Shown: one piece after another, positions 7,069-15,639 of the stretch
How the letters are laid out: every line of letters begins with the position of its first letter
How positions within the stretch are numbered: position 1 is the stretch's first letter
Assembly: GCA_016223245.1 (NCBI GenBank)
Contig: JACRPL010000005.1
Location: 23,797 to 87,796, forward strand
DNA from: Candidatus Saganbacteria bacterium
GTDB taxonomy: Bacteria > Margulisbacteria > WOR-1 > XYC2-FULL-46-14 > XYC2-FULL-37-10
Direction: 5' to 3'
DNA: 64,000 nucleotides
Position numbers and translations under genes: made by a program
The notes under the pieces: generated by a model
Database searches by the model: none
What the model saw: only the letters and a program-made list of their open reading frames with translations
Told to the model about the DNA's origin: nothing

Positions 7069-8658
7069 TCAGCGCGCCATTGCTTTATTGAGCAGCTCGA
7101 TCCCCTTTTTTGCTTCCTCAACTGACTTGGTCAGCGAAGCTTTAGCTTGATCAGGATTGTGGAAGCCGTCAGAATTCTCGGCTGTCCACCATTCCCAAAG
7201 GATGTGGGCTTTCTGGTGCTGCTCCTGCGCTTTGGCGATCGTTTCAGCGTCGACATTTATCTTCTTTGCTTCAACAATCTTATCGATCAAATTTCCCAGC
7301 CAGAACTCGGCTTTACGCATTTTTCCTCTGACATGATTTTTGATCGAATCAATGGCATAGACTGCTTCCTGCGGCGTCCACTCCGAATGGCATTTCAAAC
7401 AGGTTTCTTTAATGTAATTGCGCGGGCTGGTCTGCCAGTGTGAAGTGAATTCCTGGCCGTTTTTCCCTTTAACCCGCGGCATATGGCAATCATTACAATT
7501 GACACCGGCTTTGTCATGCCGGGAATTCCAGAAAACTTCCGTCTCCGGATGTTGCGCCTTGAACAAAAGCCCGCCGGTCAAAGTATGCATAAAATCACGG
7601 AACCCAAGTTTATTATAATGTTCGTAGATATTGAAGACATCCTTGAGCGGAAAATGGTTCGTACGGATATCTTCAAAACCGACTTTCCCACCGCTTTTAA
7701 GATCGATCCCGGGATTGCAGTTATATTCCACGTGGCACTGCCCGCATTGCAGTTTTGCGTCGTATTTATCCAGGATGGCTATCTTTCTGAAATCACGGAA
7801 ATCGACGACTTTTATTCCCGTTTTCCCCTCATCTTTATGCCAGAGAGTATCCTTCTCTTTTCTGGTCAACGCCTGGATCAAGGCATCGCGGACGATCCGC
7901 GGCTTGGTCGCGTGGGGATCGTGGCACTGAATGCAGCCGACCACATTTTGCAGATCCTGCGCGTACTCAACAACATTCGACGTTCGATCCCATTTTGCCC
8001 GCGGGTCTTTCTCTCCCATATATTTCCATTTCAAAATGCTGTCCGAAGTTTTGCACTGCAAACAGGTTGGGTTGGCCGCAGGCGCTGTTTCCGGCAAGAA
8101 GGCTTTATTCTCGCTGGTGCCGGGATACTTATTTTCGAGCAGGTCCCAGGTCTTGACCGGCGTTTTGGCCGTCACATATTGAAAACCATCCTTTGGCTGG
8201 AACCGCCCTCCATAAGACCTGTCTACAACCAGGTGGTCTATCAGCATGTACGCATGGCTGCGCGGCGAATTATGCTCTTTGGTAAAGCCATGCCCCATCA
8301 TCAATTTATCCCAAAATGGATTAGGCGCCCGCCCGGTCAGCTGAGACTTTTCATCACGCGCTGTTTTTTTTAGATTGACCTTAAAGAAACTCTCAAACTG
8401 GTTGGCATGGCAGCGGCCGCAATTGTTCGGATCAAGTTTTGTCTCCGGCTTGTTCCCGGACGCGACCAGATGCTTTTGTAAATTACCATGGCAGTCGGCA
8501 CAGGGAAGCCCGGCAGTTTTATGTTTCCCTTGGCTCCATAGATTTTTGATTTCGCTGTGGCAGGTAAAACAACTTTTCTGATCGATCGCCTCCTGGCTCA
8601 ACGCCGGAAAACAAAATGCCGCCAAAACGAGAATAACTACCGAGAATATTTTTCTCAT
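7069..8658 (-). CDS. Octaheme cytochrome c nitrite reductase (ONR type)
   Basis: Periplasmic six-electron reduction of nitrite to ammonium. 529 residues with a Sec signal (MRKIFSVVILVLAAFCFPALSQ). Heme motifs in order: CFTCH, CADCH, CGRCH, CLQCK, CIQCH, CGQCH, CNDCH, CLKCH: eight hemes, the fourth with Lys in place of His as axial ligand. This is the pattern of Thioalkalivibrio ONR; NrfA has five hemes with CXXCK first. An in-frame ATG at 8670 exists, but GGGGGAGG directly precedes the ATG at 8658 and the signal peptide starts there. Preceded in the operon by a porin. Some activity on hydroxylamine or sulfite is known in the family. Confidence 0.9.
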   Translation of the reverse strand: MRKIFSVVILVLAAFCFPALSQEAIDQKSCFTCHSEIKNLWSQGKHKTAGLPCADCHGNLQKHLVASGNKPETKLDPNNCGRCHANQFESFFKVNLKKTARDEKSQLTGRAPNPFWDKLMMGHGFTKEHNSPRSHAYMLIDHLVVDRSYGGRFQPKDGFQYVTAKTPVKTWDLLENKYPGTSENKAFLPETAPAANPTCLQCKTSDSILKWKYMGEKDPRAKWDRTSNVVEYAQDLQNVVGCIQCHDPHATKPRIVRDALIQALTRKEKDTLWHKDEGKTGIKVVDFRDFRKIAILDKYDAKLQCGQCHVEYNCNPGIDLKSGGKVGFEDIRTNHFPLKDVFNIYEHYNKLGFRDFMHTLTGGLLFKAQHPETEVFWNSRHDKAGVNCNDCHMPRVKGKNGQEFTSHWQTSPRNYIKETCLKCHSEWTPQEAVYAIDSIKNHVRGKMRKAEFWLGNLIDKIVEAKKINVDAETIAKAQEQHQKAHILWEWWTAENSDGFHNPDQAKASLTKSVEEAKKGIELLNKAMAR

Positions 8659-8669
8659 TTCCTCCCCCA

Positions 8670-9644
8670 TTAGAATTTCACTTGCAGATGAGCATTGACG
8701 CTTGTGCTGTTCCCCGCTCCGCTCTCTGTCCGATAGCGGTCAATATCAAAGAGTATCAGCGTCCCTTTGGCCAGCTCATAAGCCACCCCGGCAATGTAGC
8801 GGGTTCCGGCATCGCCGCCCGCTGATGTGTCCGGATCATATTGGTCAAGCCGGACGATCAGCGCGTAACCTTTTGGTAAATCGGAAAATAGCTCCGATTT
8901 TAAAGAGCCAAAGATCGAGTAGCCGATGCCGTTCTTGCCGGCGGCAGAAGATCCGGCAGCGATCAGGTAGTCTCCTGCCACACTGATATTTTGATCTCTA
9001 TAAGCCAGCTGGGCAATATAGCGATCCCGCGGTTTGTCAGGGGAATCGCTCCAATAATCTTTGGAAACAAAACCCGAAACCATCACATTATTATCAGGCT
9101 TACCCGTCAGCCTGACCTCCAGGCGCTTCGACTCGTCTGTCTCCGCGCTCTTAAAGCCGGCGCCGTTTACAATTACCCCGTGATACTCGAGTTGCTCTCC
9201 GATCTTGCCGTCAAGGCTAAGCCCAAAATCGGCGGAGCTTAATGCCCCGATCCGGTCGATAAAGCTTGAACCCTGAACCCGATACCTCCAAACCCCGTCT
9301 TCAAAACCGATCCAGGGCGTGGGGACCAAGCCCATTCTTAGCCGCCCGCCTAAAAGGCCATCTGACATCTCCAAAAAAGCAAACTTTGCAAAAAAATCGA
9401 GCCGCCCGCCGGTTGTCGCCGTATCGCGGATTAGATCTGATGTGTATTGAAATTTAAGATCGTTATTTAATTTAGCGGCATAAGTAAGGTAGAGCCTGGT
9501 AATGTCAAAAGCGCTGGCGCCTGATGCCGGGATGTTCATATATTGCGCGAGCATGATACCATCAAATTTCCCATCCATAGCAAGAATGCGACTGGCAGCC
9601 AATGATACAAAAAGCAATATTGAGGCAAATATTTTGTATTTCAT
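8670..9644 (-). CDS. Outer-membrane porin (phosphate-selective porin O/P-like)
   Basis: 324 residues: signal peptide MKYKIFASILLFVSLAASRILA, then alternating hydrophobic/polar strands (LYLTYAAKLNNDLKFQYTSDL) and an aromatic C-terminal strand ending HLQVKF, as expected of a barrel inserted by Bam. Overlaps the possible upstream start of the nitrite reductase gene, so the two are almost certainly co-transcribed, suggesting a nitrite or anion entry pore; the substrate is inference. A truncated homologue lies at 63599-63922. Two operator-like palindromes lie about 80-110 bases upstream. Confidence 0.8.
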   Translation of the reverse strand: MKYKIFASILLFVSLAASRILAMDGKFDGIMLAQYMNIPASGASAFDITRLYLTYAAKLNNDLKFQYTSDLIRDTATTGGRLDFFAKFAFLEMSDGLLGGRLRMGLVPTPWIGFEDGVWRYRVQGSSFIDRIGALSSADFGLSLDGKIGEQLEYHGVIVNGAGFKSAETDESKRLEVRLTGKPDNNVMVSGFVSKDYWSDSPDKPRDRYIAQLAYRDQNISVAGDYLIAAGSSAAGKNGIGYSIFGSLKSELFSDLPKGYALIVRLDQYDPDTSAGGDAGTRYIAGVAYELAKGTLILFDIDRYRTESGAGNSTSVNAHLQVKF

Positions 9645-9720
9645 AAGTAAATAATATTATTTCAGCAAGTTTTATGCCACAGCTATTTACTCATAAAAGA
9701 TCATTTAAACAACACAAATT

Positions 9721-9756
9721 TATACAATATTGTATAAGATTATACAATATTGTAAT
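9721..9756. promoter_or_regulatory. Tandem palindromic operators upstream of the porin-nitrite reductase operon
   Basis: TATACAATATTGTATA (9721-9736) is a perfect 16-bp palindrome, and TATACAATATTGTAAT begins exactly 20 bp later (9741-9756), i.e. two helical turns away on the same face. They lie between the cytochrome-porin stop and the porin start, which fits a dimeric repressor or activator of the nitrite operon. The sequence is not a clear FNR, NarL or NsrR site. Confidence 0.6.
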
Positions 9757-9757
9757 A

Positions 9758-10954
9758 TTAATACATGTATTGGAATTCGGAAACGATCTTGGTAGTTGGC
9801 GCCGAGCCAATTGTTTGGGTTACAAGCCCTTCAAGCGCTATTCTTCCGGCTTTCATTGGTTCAACGGAAAGCCCCGCGGCAACCTGCCTGGTTTCATCGT
9901 TTGAAATATTGGTATTCCCATCCCAATTGTCAAACCTTCCGAATAAAGCCGCTTTTTCCGCAATAGCCAGATCGGCTTCAACATAATAGCCTAAATTGCT
10001 AATTGATGTCCCGCCAACGGGTGAATTTTGGCCGACAAGCGCTCCGCCGACAAAACTTACGATAGAATTTGTATAATTGCCGATCAACCCCAATTGGGTG
10101 AAATTTGTTTCAGATGTTGAAAGATATGTTGTTGCAATGCCAAGCGCCGCGGCATCTGTCGGATTTAGGGACCAAACGCCGTTATATCCATAAAGGCCTA
10201 TGCTGCTTCCGTTATCATCAAAAGCCTTCTCAACTGTCAAATAAATATCCTTTGCACCATTCGTGTCTCCGGCGGGATTGATATTTTTATGGCCGGTACC
10301 ATTTACGATCCCCAAAGCGCCAAACATATCTCCCCTGTTTGCTGCAAATTCAATTCCATACTGCCTGGCTCTTGGAGCATATGGATTATTTGCCGCAAAG
10401 CTTGCCGACTCTAAGACATATGGGCGGCTTATAGGAAGCCTTCCGCCTGTTCCGGCAAGGTGAAGCATTGATGGAGAAACTTGGCCTATCCTGAAAGTAT
10501 TATAATCTTTATCGTCGCCAAAAGTTCCCATTAAGTACGCTTCCGCGAGCTTCTCCCTATCCGCTCCGCTCTTGTTATTTTCATGCAAATACTGCTCATA
10601 GAAGAAAGAGTAGGTTTTATCAAGCGGTCCGCCCGCATATAATGAAAGGGCTTCAACATAAAATCCAGGCCTGTTTGATGCAGTATTTTCGTATTGCGCG
10701 CGTATTTTTTGGGTTACAGAAACATAATCGCTTAAGTTTGCCCAAGCCCCGTCTTTTGTTTTAGAATCTTCGCCGGCAAGCCTATGTCCGCGCCTTAAGA
10801 AATCTTTACCGGTCGAATTAAGCTTATTCTGTTTCCAGTGGCACATCGAACAATCGGTGCCATACTTTCTAGACCAAGCGGAAATGGCGTTTACCTCGGA
10901 CAACAAGACAAGCGAAAACACAAAAACAAAAAACAAGACCGCAATTTTTTTCAT
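9758..10954 (-). CDS. Monoheme cytochrome c-porin fusion
   Basis: 398 residues: signal peptide MKKIAVLFFVFVFSLVLLSEVNA, then within about 35 residues SRKYGTDCSMCHWKQNKLN with a single heme c site, then a long barrel-type region of alternating strands ending IVSEFQYMY. A short N-terminal heme module on an outer-membrane barrel is the architecture of Cyc2 iron oxidases and of a wider family of barrels starting (F/S)ARKY..C..CH. Function could be electron transfer across the outer membrane or a sorting/assembly role; iron oxidation is not claimed. The ATG at 10954 follows AAGGGGGC; the in-frame ATG at 10969 has no such site. Confidence 0.8.
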   Translation of the reverse strand: MKKIAVLFFVFVFSLVLLSEVNAISAWSRKYGTDCSMCHWKQNKLNSTGKDFLRRGHRLAGEDSKTKDGAWANLSDYVSVTQKIRAQYENTASNRPGFYVEALSLYAGGPLDKTYSFFYEQYLHENNKSGADREKLAEAYLMGTFGDDKDYNTFRIGQVSPSMLHLAGTGGRLPISRPYVLESASFAANNPYAPRARQYGIEFAANRGDMFGALGIVNGTGHKNINPAGDTNGAKDIYLTVEKAFDDNGSSIGLYGYNGVWSLNPTDAAALGIATTYLSTSETNFTQLGLIGNYTNSIVSFVGGALVGQNSPVGGTSISNLGYYVEADLAIAEKAALFGRFDNWDGNTNISNDETRQVAAGLSVEPMKAGRIALEGLVTQTIGSAPTTKIVSEFQYMY

Positions 10955-10982
10955 ATAAGCCCCCTTCATAAAGCTTGCTTTA

Positions 10983-11010
10983 ATATTAAACTAACAGAAA
11001 AATTTGTCAA
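10983..11010 (-). promoter_or_regulatory. Sigma-70-type promoter for the cytochrome-porin gene
   Basis: On the minus strand TTGACA (11005-11010), 16 bases, TAATAT (10983-10988), about 30 bases upstream of the start codon. Gives the fusion gene its own promoter separate from the fix operon. Confidence 0.6.
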
Positions 11011-11034
11011 GAGGAATTTTTCGTGTAAGCTAAA

Positions 11035-11304
11035 TCAACCGAATTTATAAGCGATCCCGAAGCCGCCGCGAGGGTATTTCCACTCCAAATTTTCACTGCA
11101 AATAATGCGGCATGTCCCGCATTCGAGGCACCCTTCGTATGATACGGAAACTTTTCCTTCTTCAAGCTTATAAACCTGCGCGGGGCAAGTGTAGAGGCAA
11201 GCTTTCTTTTCGCACATCGTGCATTTTGAAGGATCCTTTATTTTCAAATGCGGATTTTTATCAACTACGTACCTGTCTAAGAATAATTTATCTTCGAGAT
11301 TCAT
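11035..11304 (-). CDS. fixX: FixX-type ferredoxin-like protein
   Basis: 89-residue iron-sulfur protein that links EtfAB to the quinone-reducing FixC subunit in the bifurcating FixABCX complex. Shows DPSKCTMCEKKACLYTCPAQVY and a second group CLECGTCRIIC, then the family ending WKYPRGGFGIAYKFG. AAAGGAGGAACGA precedes the ATG. Normally it directly follows fixC; here about 1.1 kb with an AlbA_2 gene separates them. Confidence 0.92.
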   Translation of the reverse strand: MNLEDKLFLDRYVVDKNPHLKIKDPSKCTMCEKKACLYTCPAQVYKLEEGKVSVSYEGCLECGTCRIICSENLEWKYPRGGFGIAYKFG

Positions 11305-11394
11305 TCGTTCCTCCTTTAAACTATCTTCATCCGTACGATATTTTCGTACGCTTCATTAACGCTTCATTAACGCTTCAAACGATGATATGTCCAT
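11305..11394. other. Intergenic scar between AlbA_2 fragment and fixX
   Basis: Contains a direct repeat of CGCTTCATTAA (two and a half copies, about 11350-11374) and a small inverted repeat CGTACGA/TCGTACG around 11333-11352. The repeats are consistent with a junction left by insertion of the neighbouring gene, but no transposase is present. Confidence 0.4.
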
Positions 11395-12375
11395 CTACCC
11401 GTTCGCCCGATCATCTCTACCAATCCTTTGTCCGCCGGGGCTGCTATATTCGATCCGACCCTTGAACATCTTGATGATTATCCTGCTGCCGGAAATAAAA
11501 TAATCCCGATGCGCGACCGCATTGACTATTAGTTCGCGGATGGCGTAAAAAGGGTATTCGGGGATCTCTTCGCGAGGGATCTGCCCAGGGACAAGGTGGG
11601 AAGATATCTGAATATGTTCCTTGATATAGTCATCGGCTTTATCTATCAGATCGAATAAATTGCCGTAAAAGTCCTTGATATCGAGGTAACGATCTGAAAC
11701 ATTTTCCCCCGGGTATCTGACAATCGTAATCTGATTCTGGGAAATAAATTTATCGGGTTGTTTGCCGAATAATAACATTCCCCCGTTTAGCACTCGATTA
11801 TTTTTAACGCAACCCAGACCCTCCAGCAGTTTTTGATCGGAGGATGAAACGGACTTCCCGGAAAAATTCTTATAAACGGATTTAAACCATTTAACCTTAA
11901 GCCAATCGATATCATTCAATTTAGCGCCGGCACACTCTTCCCTATCGTATTGAACATCGATCCGGCTCCTTTTGATCAATAACCGCTCATACTCATTGCG
12001 GCTCATCGGTTTGGCGTTCTTACCGAGGCGGATAAACGCCCGCCCCTGAAAGAGATGAGGCTTGTCATGGCTTTCATTGACTTTAATAGCAATGATATGC
12101 TTGGCTCCGATAACTATCGGGGTTACTTCGGGATATATTTTAGGGTCAGAGTTATCAACAATAACATCGACTGTCCGTTCAACGGTTTGCCTCCCCACAT
12201 CAATCCCAACGATTTGCCTGTCATCAGAAACGCCGATTAAAATGACGCCCCCCTTGGAATTAGCGAAAGAACAAGCGATTTCCCCCAACCTATCAAGATT
12301 AGCTAAGGACGACTTGAATTCTACTCTTGAACTTTCACCGGACTTAATAATTGCCAATAATTCTTTCTTATGCAT
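11395..12375 (-). CDS. AlbA_2 (Schlafen-like) domain ATP-binding protein, C-terminally truncated
   Basis: Predicted transcriptional regulator or nucleic-acid binding protein. The AlbA_2 domain begins at MHKKELLAIIKSGESSRVEF, with FANSKGGVILIGVSDD and later AVAHRDYFISGSRI of the C-terminal ATPase-like region. It ends at SPGGQRIGRDDRANG, just after the conserved IEYSSPGG, where full-length relatives continue for roughly 100 residues, so it looks broken. A longer frame to 12507 overlaps fixC; the domain start and the 32-base gap after fixC favour ATG 12375. It interrupts fixC-fixX and is probably a late insertion. Confidence 0.7.
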   Translation of the reverse strand: MHKKELLAIIKSGESSRVEFKSSLANLDRLGEIACSFANSKGGVILIGVSDDRQIVGIDVGRQTVERTVDVIVDNSDPKIYPEVTPIVIGAKHIIAIKVNESHDKPHLFQGRAFIRLGKNAKPMSRNEYERLLIKRSRIDVQYDREECAGAKLNDIDWLKVKWFKSVYKNFSGKSVSSSDQKLLEGLGCVKNNRVLNGGMLLFGKQPDKFISQNQITIVRYPGENVSDRYLDIKDFYGNLFDLIDKADDYIKEHIQISSHLVPGQIPREEIPEYPFYAIRELIVNAVAHRDYFISGSRIIIKMFKGRIEYSSPGGQRIGRDDRANG

Positions 12376-12407
12376 TTTAATTGGTTTTATCTCACAGAAT
12401 TTTCTTC

Positions 12408-13709
12408 TTACCCAAAAGCCCTCCATGCGGAAAATGCGTCTTTCATCAAGCCAAGCAAGCTTCTCTTTTTCAGGGTCGAAGCGAATATTTTCTTCTGTTT
12501 TTTCCATTTCGATACGCCGTCGACAGTTAAAAATTCGGTCGCGGCATCATTTATGATCTCGGGATAAGTCGTTAAAAGCTGCCGGTTTCCTTCAAGATAT
12601 GCGTAACTATTGCGATATTTTTTTAGATCGGCCATAACATAGCTATTATCCAAAGATCTTTTATAGGAAGAAAGCTGTCTCGCCGAAAAGTCGCCTTTTT
12701 TATGGGCTTCAATAATAGCCTTTGCAGCGAGACGCCCGGAAGTCATCGCCAAATTCGATCCTTCTTGGTGAAGGCCGTTAACCATCATACCGGCATCGCC
12801 AACAACAAGAAAGCCATCGCTATATAATGGAGGAATAGCGTTAAAACCGCCTTCCGGGATCAAATGCGCCAAGTATTCCCGAATCTGCCCTCCGGAAACC
12901 AGGGGTTTTACAACAGGATGGTGCTTCATCTCTTCGATCAAGTCATAAGGACTTATTTTGTAATTAACCCAGTCGGAAACTATACACCCGACACCTACCG
13001 AAATCGTATTTTTATTTGTGTAGATAAAACCAACACCAACCATTCCTTTGGTTATAGCTCCTGCGATCTCGATCGTAAGACCTTGATCGCCTTCAAGATC
13101 AAAAAGATCTTTAATGCGTGTTTCCGGCATTGCAATAATTTCTTTAACAGCCAAAGCCACATTTTCTGGCCCAATTTCGCGGTGGAATCCGGCCGCTTTT
13201 GACAAAAGTGAATTCACACCGTCAGCAGCGACTACGACTGGCGCAAAAAGATCTCCATCCGCCCTTCCGGTTTTCACACCAATTATCCTCTTCTTATCGT
13301 CTCTTATGGCATCTTCAACCAAAGTTTCAGGAATGTAAAAAACGCCTTTTCCGATCGCTTTCCCGACGAACCATTTGTCGAACTTGGCTCGCAATACAGT
13401 AAAACTATTGTAAGGCGCAACCCCGAACTTCGGATTTTTATGCGAGAACGATACTTTGGAATCTTTAGTCAAAAGCCAAATTCTTTTTTCGGTTATACAT
13501 CGCTCTAACGGTGCATCTTTCCAGAATTCGGGGATAATTTCGTTGACCGTCCTGCTGTATATCTGCCCGCCCATAACATTTTTTGAACCCGGGAATTCCC
13601 CGCGCTCAATCAACGCGACCTTGAGCCCCGCGTCGGCCAATACTATCGCAGTAGACGTTCCCGCAGGCCCTGCCCCGACTATTATTGCGTCAAAATGATT
13701 AGTTTCCAT
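12408..13709 (-). CDS. fixC: FixC, electron-transfer flavoprotein:quinone oxidoreductase
   Basis: FAD subunit of FixABCX that passes one bifurcated electron to quinone. Starts at METNHFDAIIVGAGPAGTS (FAD-binding GxGxxG); an upstream ATG at 13781 would add residues encoded by repeat DNA and is rejected. 433 residues; further motifs GGQIYSRTV, VVAADGVNSLLSKAAG and DGFLVVGDAGMMVNGLHQEGSN. Closely related to the ETF-QO superfamily. Separated from fixB by a 105-base gap filled with an inverted repeat pair. Confidence 0.92.
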   Translation of the reverse strand: METNHFDAIIVGAGPAGTSTAIVLADAGLKVALIERGEFPGSKNVMGGQIYSRTVNEIIPEFWKDAPLERCITEKRIWLLTKDSKVSFSHKNPKFGVAPYNSFTVLRAKFDKWFVGKAIGKGVFYIPETLVEDAIRDDKKRIIGVKTGRADGDLFAPVVVAADGVNSLLSKAAGFHREIGPENVALAVKEIIAMPETRIKDLFDLEGDQGLTIEIAGAITKGMVGVGFIYTNKNTISVGVGCIVSDWVNYKISPYDLIEEMKHHPVVKPLVSGGQIREYLAHLIPEGGFNAIPPLYSDGFLVVGDAGMMVNGLHQEGSNLAMTSGRLAAKAIIEAHKKGDFSARQLSSYKRSLDNSYVMADLKKYRNSYAYLEGNRQLLTTYPEIINDAATEFLTVDGVSKWKKQKKIFASTLKKRSLLGLMKDAFSAWRAFG

Positions 13710-13723
13710 ATTTTTCCCAATAA

Positions 13724-13804
13724 CTAACCAGCGAGTAAACCCTGCCTGCCGGTAGGCACGGCTCGCGGTTAGCATCCCCATAACCGCGACGTTTAGCCGC
13801 AGGT
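13724..13804. repeat. Inverted pair of bulged-hairpin repeats (copies i and m)
   Basis: Copy i (plus, 13724-13772): outer stem CTAACC/GGTTAG, bulged A, inner stem GCGAG/CTCGC, loop starting TAAA and carrying a nested palindrome around TGCCTGCCGGTAGGCA. Copy m (minus, 13782-13804): bulged T, inner stem GCGGC/GTCGC, loop TAAA plus one base, without the nested palindrome found in its relatives at 22767, 61141 and 63542. Fills the fixB-fixC gap. Confidence 0.8.
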
Positions 13805-13814
13805 ATTATATTCT

Positions 13815-14816
13815 TCACTTCAATCTCTCCTTGAACATTTTAGTGAACATCGGGACTACTTCGAACAAGTCGCCGACGATAGGATATGTCGCTATTTTAT
13901 GGATCGGGGCGTCTTTGTCTTTATTTATCGAAACTATTACATCCGATGTCTGCATTCCGACAAGATGCTGAATAGCGCCCGATATGCCGCAAGCAAAATA
14001 TATTTTAGGCCTTACAGTTTTACCGGTCTGCCCTACTTGCAAGCTCATTGGAACCCAGCCTGCATCCGCAGCTTTTCGAGATCCTGCAATTACTCCGCCT
14101 AATAGATCGGCTAATTCCTTAAGAACTGCGAAGTTTTTAGAGCCGCCAACTCCCGCTCCACCCGAGACTATTATTTCCGCATCTTCGATCGGAGCTTCTG
14201 TTTTTACTTGGCAGGCAAAACTTACAACCCTTGCCAAAATATTTTCTATATTAACTTTTTCGGTTATTACTTGGCCTTTACGATCTTGATCTTTTTCGAT
14301 CGCTCTCATGACCCTGGGCCTTACTGTCGACATTTGCGGCCGATTGTTCCGGGTCAAGATTGTAGCCATAATATTCCCGCCAAATGCGGGGCGTGTTTGT
14401 TTTAGGTTTCGGGATCCTTCTTCAATATCCAGGGCAGTACAGTCGGCTGTGAGCCCCGTTTTTAAATGCGTGGCAACTGCTCCGCCAAGATCTCTTCCCA
14501 TAGTGGTCGCGCCCAAAAGCAATATTTCAGGTTTATATTTTTGAACCAATTGGAGAACCCCTTGCGCATAAGCTCCCGTCAAATAATCTTTAAGTTTTGG
14601 ATCATTGACAACATAAACAATATCGGCGCCATGCGCAATAATATCTGTGGCTAAATTTAATACCTGATCACCGAGTAAATATCCATAAAGAGGAACGCCT
14701 AATTTATCGGCAAGCTTTCGTCCTTCTCCAAGAAGTTCAAATGCAACTGAAGCGATCTTTCCTTGCGATTGCTCGATAAATACGGATACTCCGCGATATT
14801 GGTCCAAGTCAGACAT
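13815..14816 (-). CDS. fixB: FixB, electron-transfer flavoprotein alpha subunit
   Basis: 333 residues. The C-terminal FAD-binding domain is clear: SGGAGVGGSKNF, IAGSRKAADAGWVP, QVGQTGKTVRP, YFACGISGAIQHL. With FixA it forms the NADH-oxidising, flavin-based bifurcating unit that reduces ferredoxin and, through FixC/X, quinone. Overlaps fixA by 8 bases. No nitrogenase gene is present, so here it more likely supplies ferredoxin or recycles NADH for general metabolism. Confidence 0.93.
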   Translation of the reverse strand: MSDLDQYRGVSVFIEQSQGKIASVAFELLGEGRKLADKLGVPLYGYLLGDQVLNLATDIIAHGADIVYVVNDPKLKDYLTGAYAQGVLQLVQKYKPEILLLGATTMGRDLGGAVATHLKTGLTADCTALDIEEGSRNLKQTRPAFGGNIMATILTRNNRPQMSTVRPRVMRAIEKDQDRKGQVITEKVNIENILARVVSFACQVKTEAPIEDAEIIVSGGAGVGGSKNFAVLKELADLLGGVIAGSRKAADAGWVPMSLQVGQTGKTVRPKIYFACGISGAIQHLVGMQTSDVIVSINKDKDAPIHKIATYPIVGDLFEVVPMFTKMFKERLK

Positions 14817-15615
14817 TGCACTTTATCCCTTCCGATTTTAGTATTGGCGCCAGCTCGTTCACGATTTTTCCGATTTGCTGTTCGTTTGCTTCGATCACAT
14901 TTACTGATTTTTTTAGAGGCGGCGAGAAGATCTTTGCTACCCAAGTAGGAGATCCTTTGAGCCCTAACATGTTTTCATCAAGCCCCAAAATATTTTTGTC
15001 CCATGTTGTAATTTCATGGCTAATTGCCTTCATTAGATTGGGAAGCGAGGCATATCGGATCTCGTTTGATTCTTTAAGTATCGTAAGTAATGCGGGAAAA
15101 GGCGCCGCAACAACTTCTATGCCCTCTTCCAATTTTCTCTCAACAATTATTTCTTTCTTTTGAAGGTCAATACTGTCAACATGTAATACATAGGTAAGCT
15201 GGGTCATATTCAAACGAGTCGCGATCCCAGGCCCTACTTGGGCGGTATCTCCATCAATGGCCTGTTTTCCACAAAATACGAGGTCCGGCTTTATTTTATC
15301 TATTGCGCCGGAAAGCGCGTAGCTCGTGGCTAATGTATCAGCGCCGGCAAATTTTCTGTCCGTTAATAAAATCGCGTCATCTGCGCCGAGTGATAATGCT
15401 TTTTGCAAGACATCTTTTGCTTGCGGAGGGCCCATACAGATAGCAATTACGGAAGCTCCATATTTATCTTTTAATAAAAGAGCTTCTTCAAGGGCGTGGA
15501 CATCGTATGGGTTAGCTATTGATGGGACACCTTCCCGGACCAGGGTATTTGTGGCCGGATCGATCTTGACATCGGTTGTATCGGGGACTTGTTTTATACA
15601 TACAACAATTTTCAT
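14809..15615 (-). CDS. fixA: FixA, electron-transfer flavoprotein beta subunit
   Basis: 268 residues, starting MKIVVCIKQVPDTTDVKID, with NPYDVHALEEALLLKDKYG, GADTLATSYAL and DGDTAQVGPGIA. Beta subunit of the bifurcating ETF, usually the site of the bifurcating FAD and NADH. First gene of the fix block, 24 bases after tatC. Confidence 0.93.
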   Translation of the reverse strand: MKIVVCIKQVPDTTDVKIDPATNTLVREGVPSIANPYDVHALEEALLLKDKYGASVIAICMGPPQAKDVLQKALSLGADDAILLTDRKFAGADTLATSYALSGAIDKIKPDLVFCGKQAIDGDTAQVGPGIATRLNMTQLTYVLHVDSIDLQKKEIIVERKLEEGIEVVAAPFPALLTILKESNEIRYASLPNLMKAISHEITTWDKNILGLDENMLGLKGSPTWVAKIFSPPLKKSVNVIEANEQQIGKIVNELAPILKSEGIKCNV

Positions 15616-15639
15616 GGCAGGAAAATTATTATATCATTT

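Noticed and set aside
7483..8373. A 296-codon open frame on the plus strand
   Set aside because: It lies entirely antisense to the octaheme nitrite reductase, has no ribosome-binding site or family motif, and its residues reflect the complement of Cys/His-rich codons.
7069..8658. Calling this gene nrfA
   Set aside because: NrfA has five hemes with CXXCK as the first site. Here there are eight sites with CXXCK fourth, the octaheme (ONR) pattern.
9758..10954. Naming the cytochrome-porin fusion Cyc2 (iron oxidase)
   Set aside because: Only the architecture agrees. Many barrels of other function start with the same short heme segment, and no iron-oxidation genes are nearby.
11395..11475. A complete AlbA_2 protein
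   Set aside because: The sequence leaves the family just after the SPGG motif and stops; I see no continuation in the other frames that would restore the C-terminal part.
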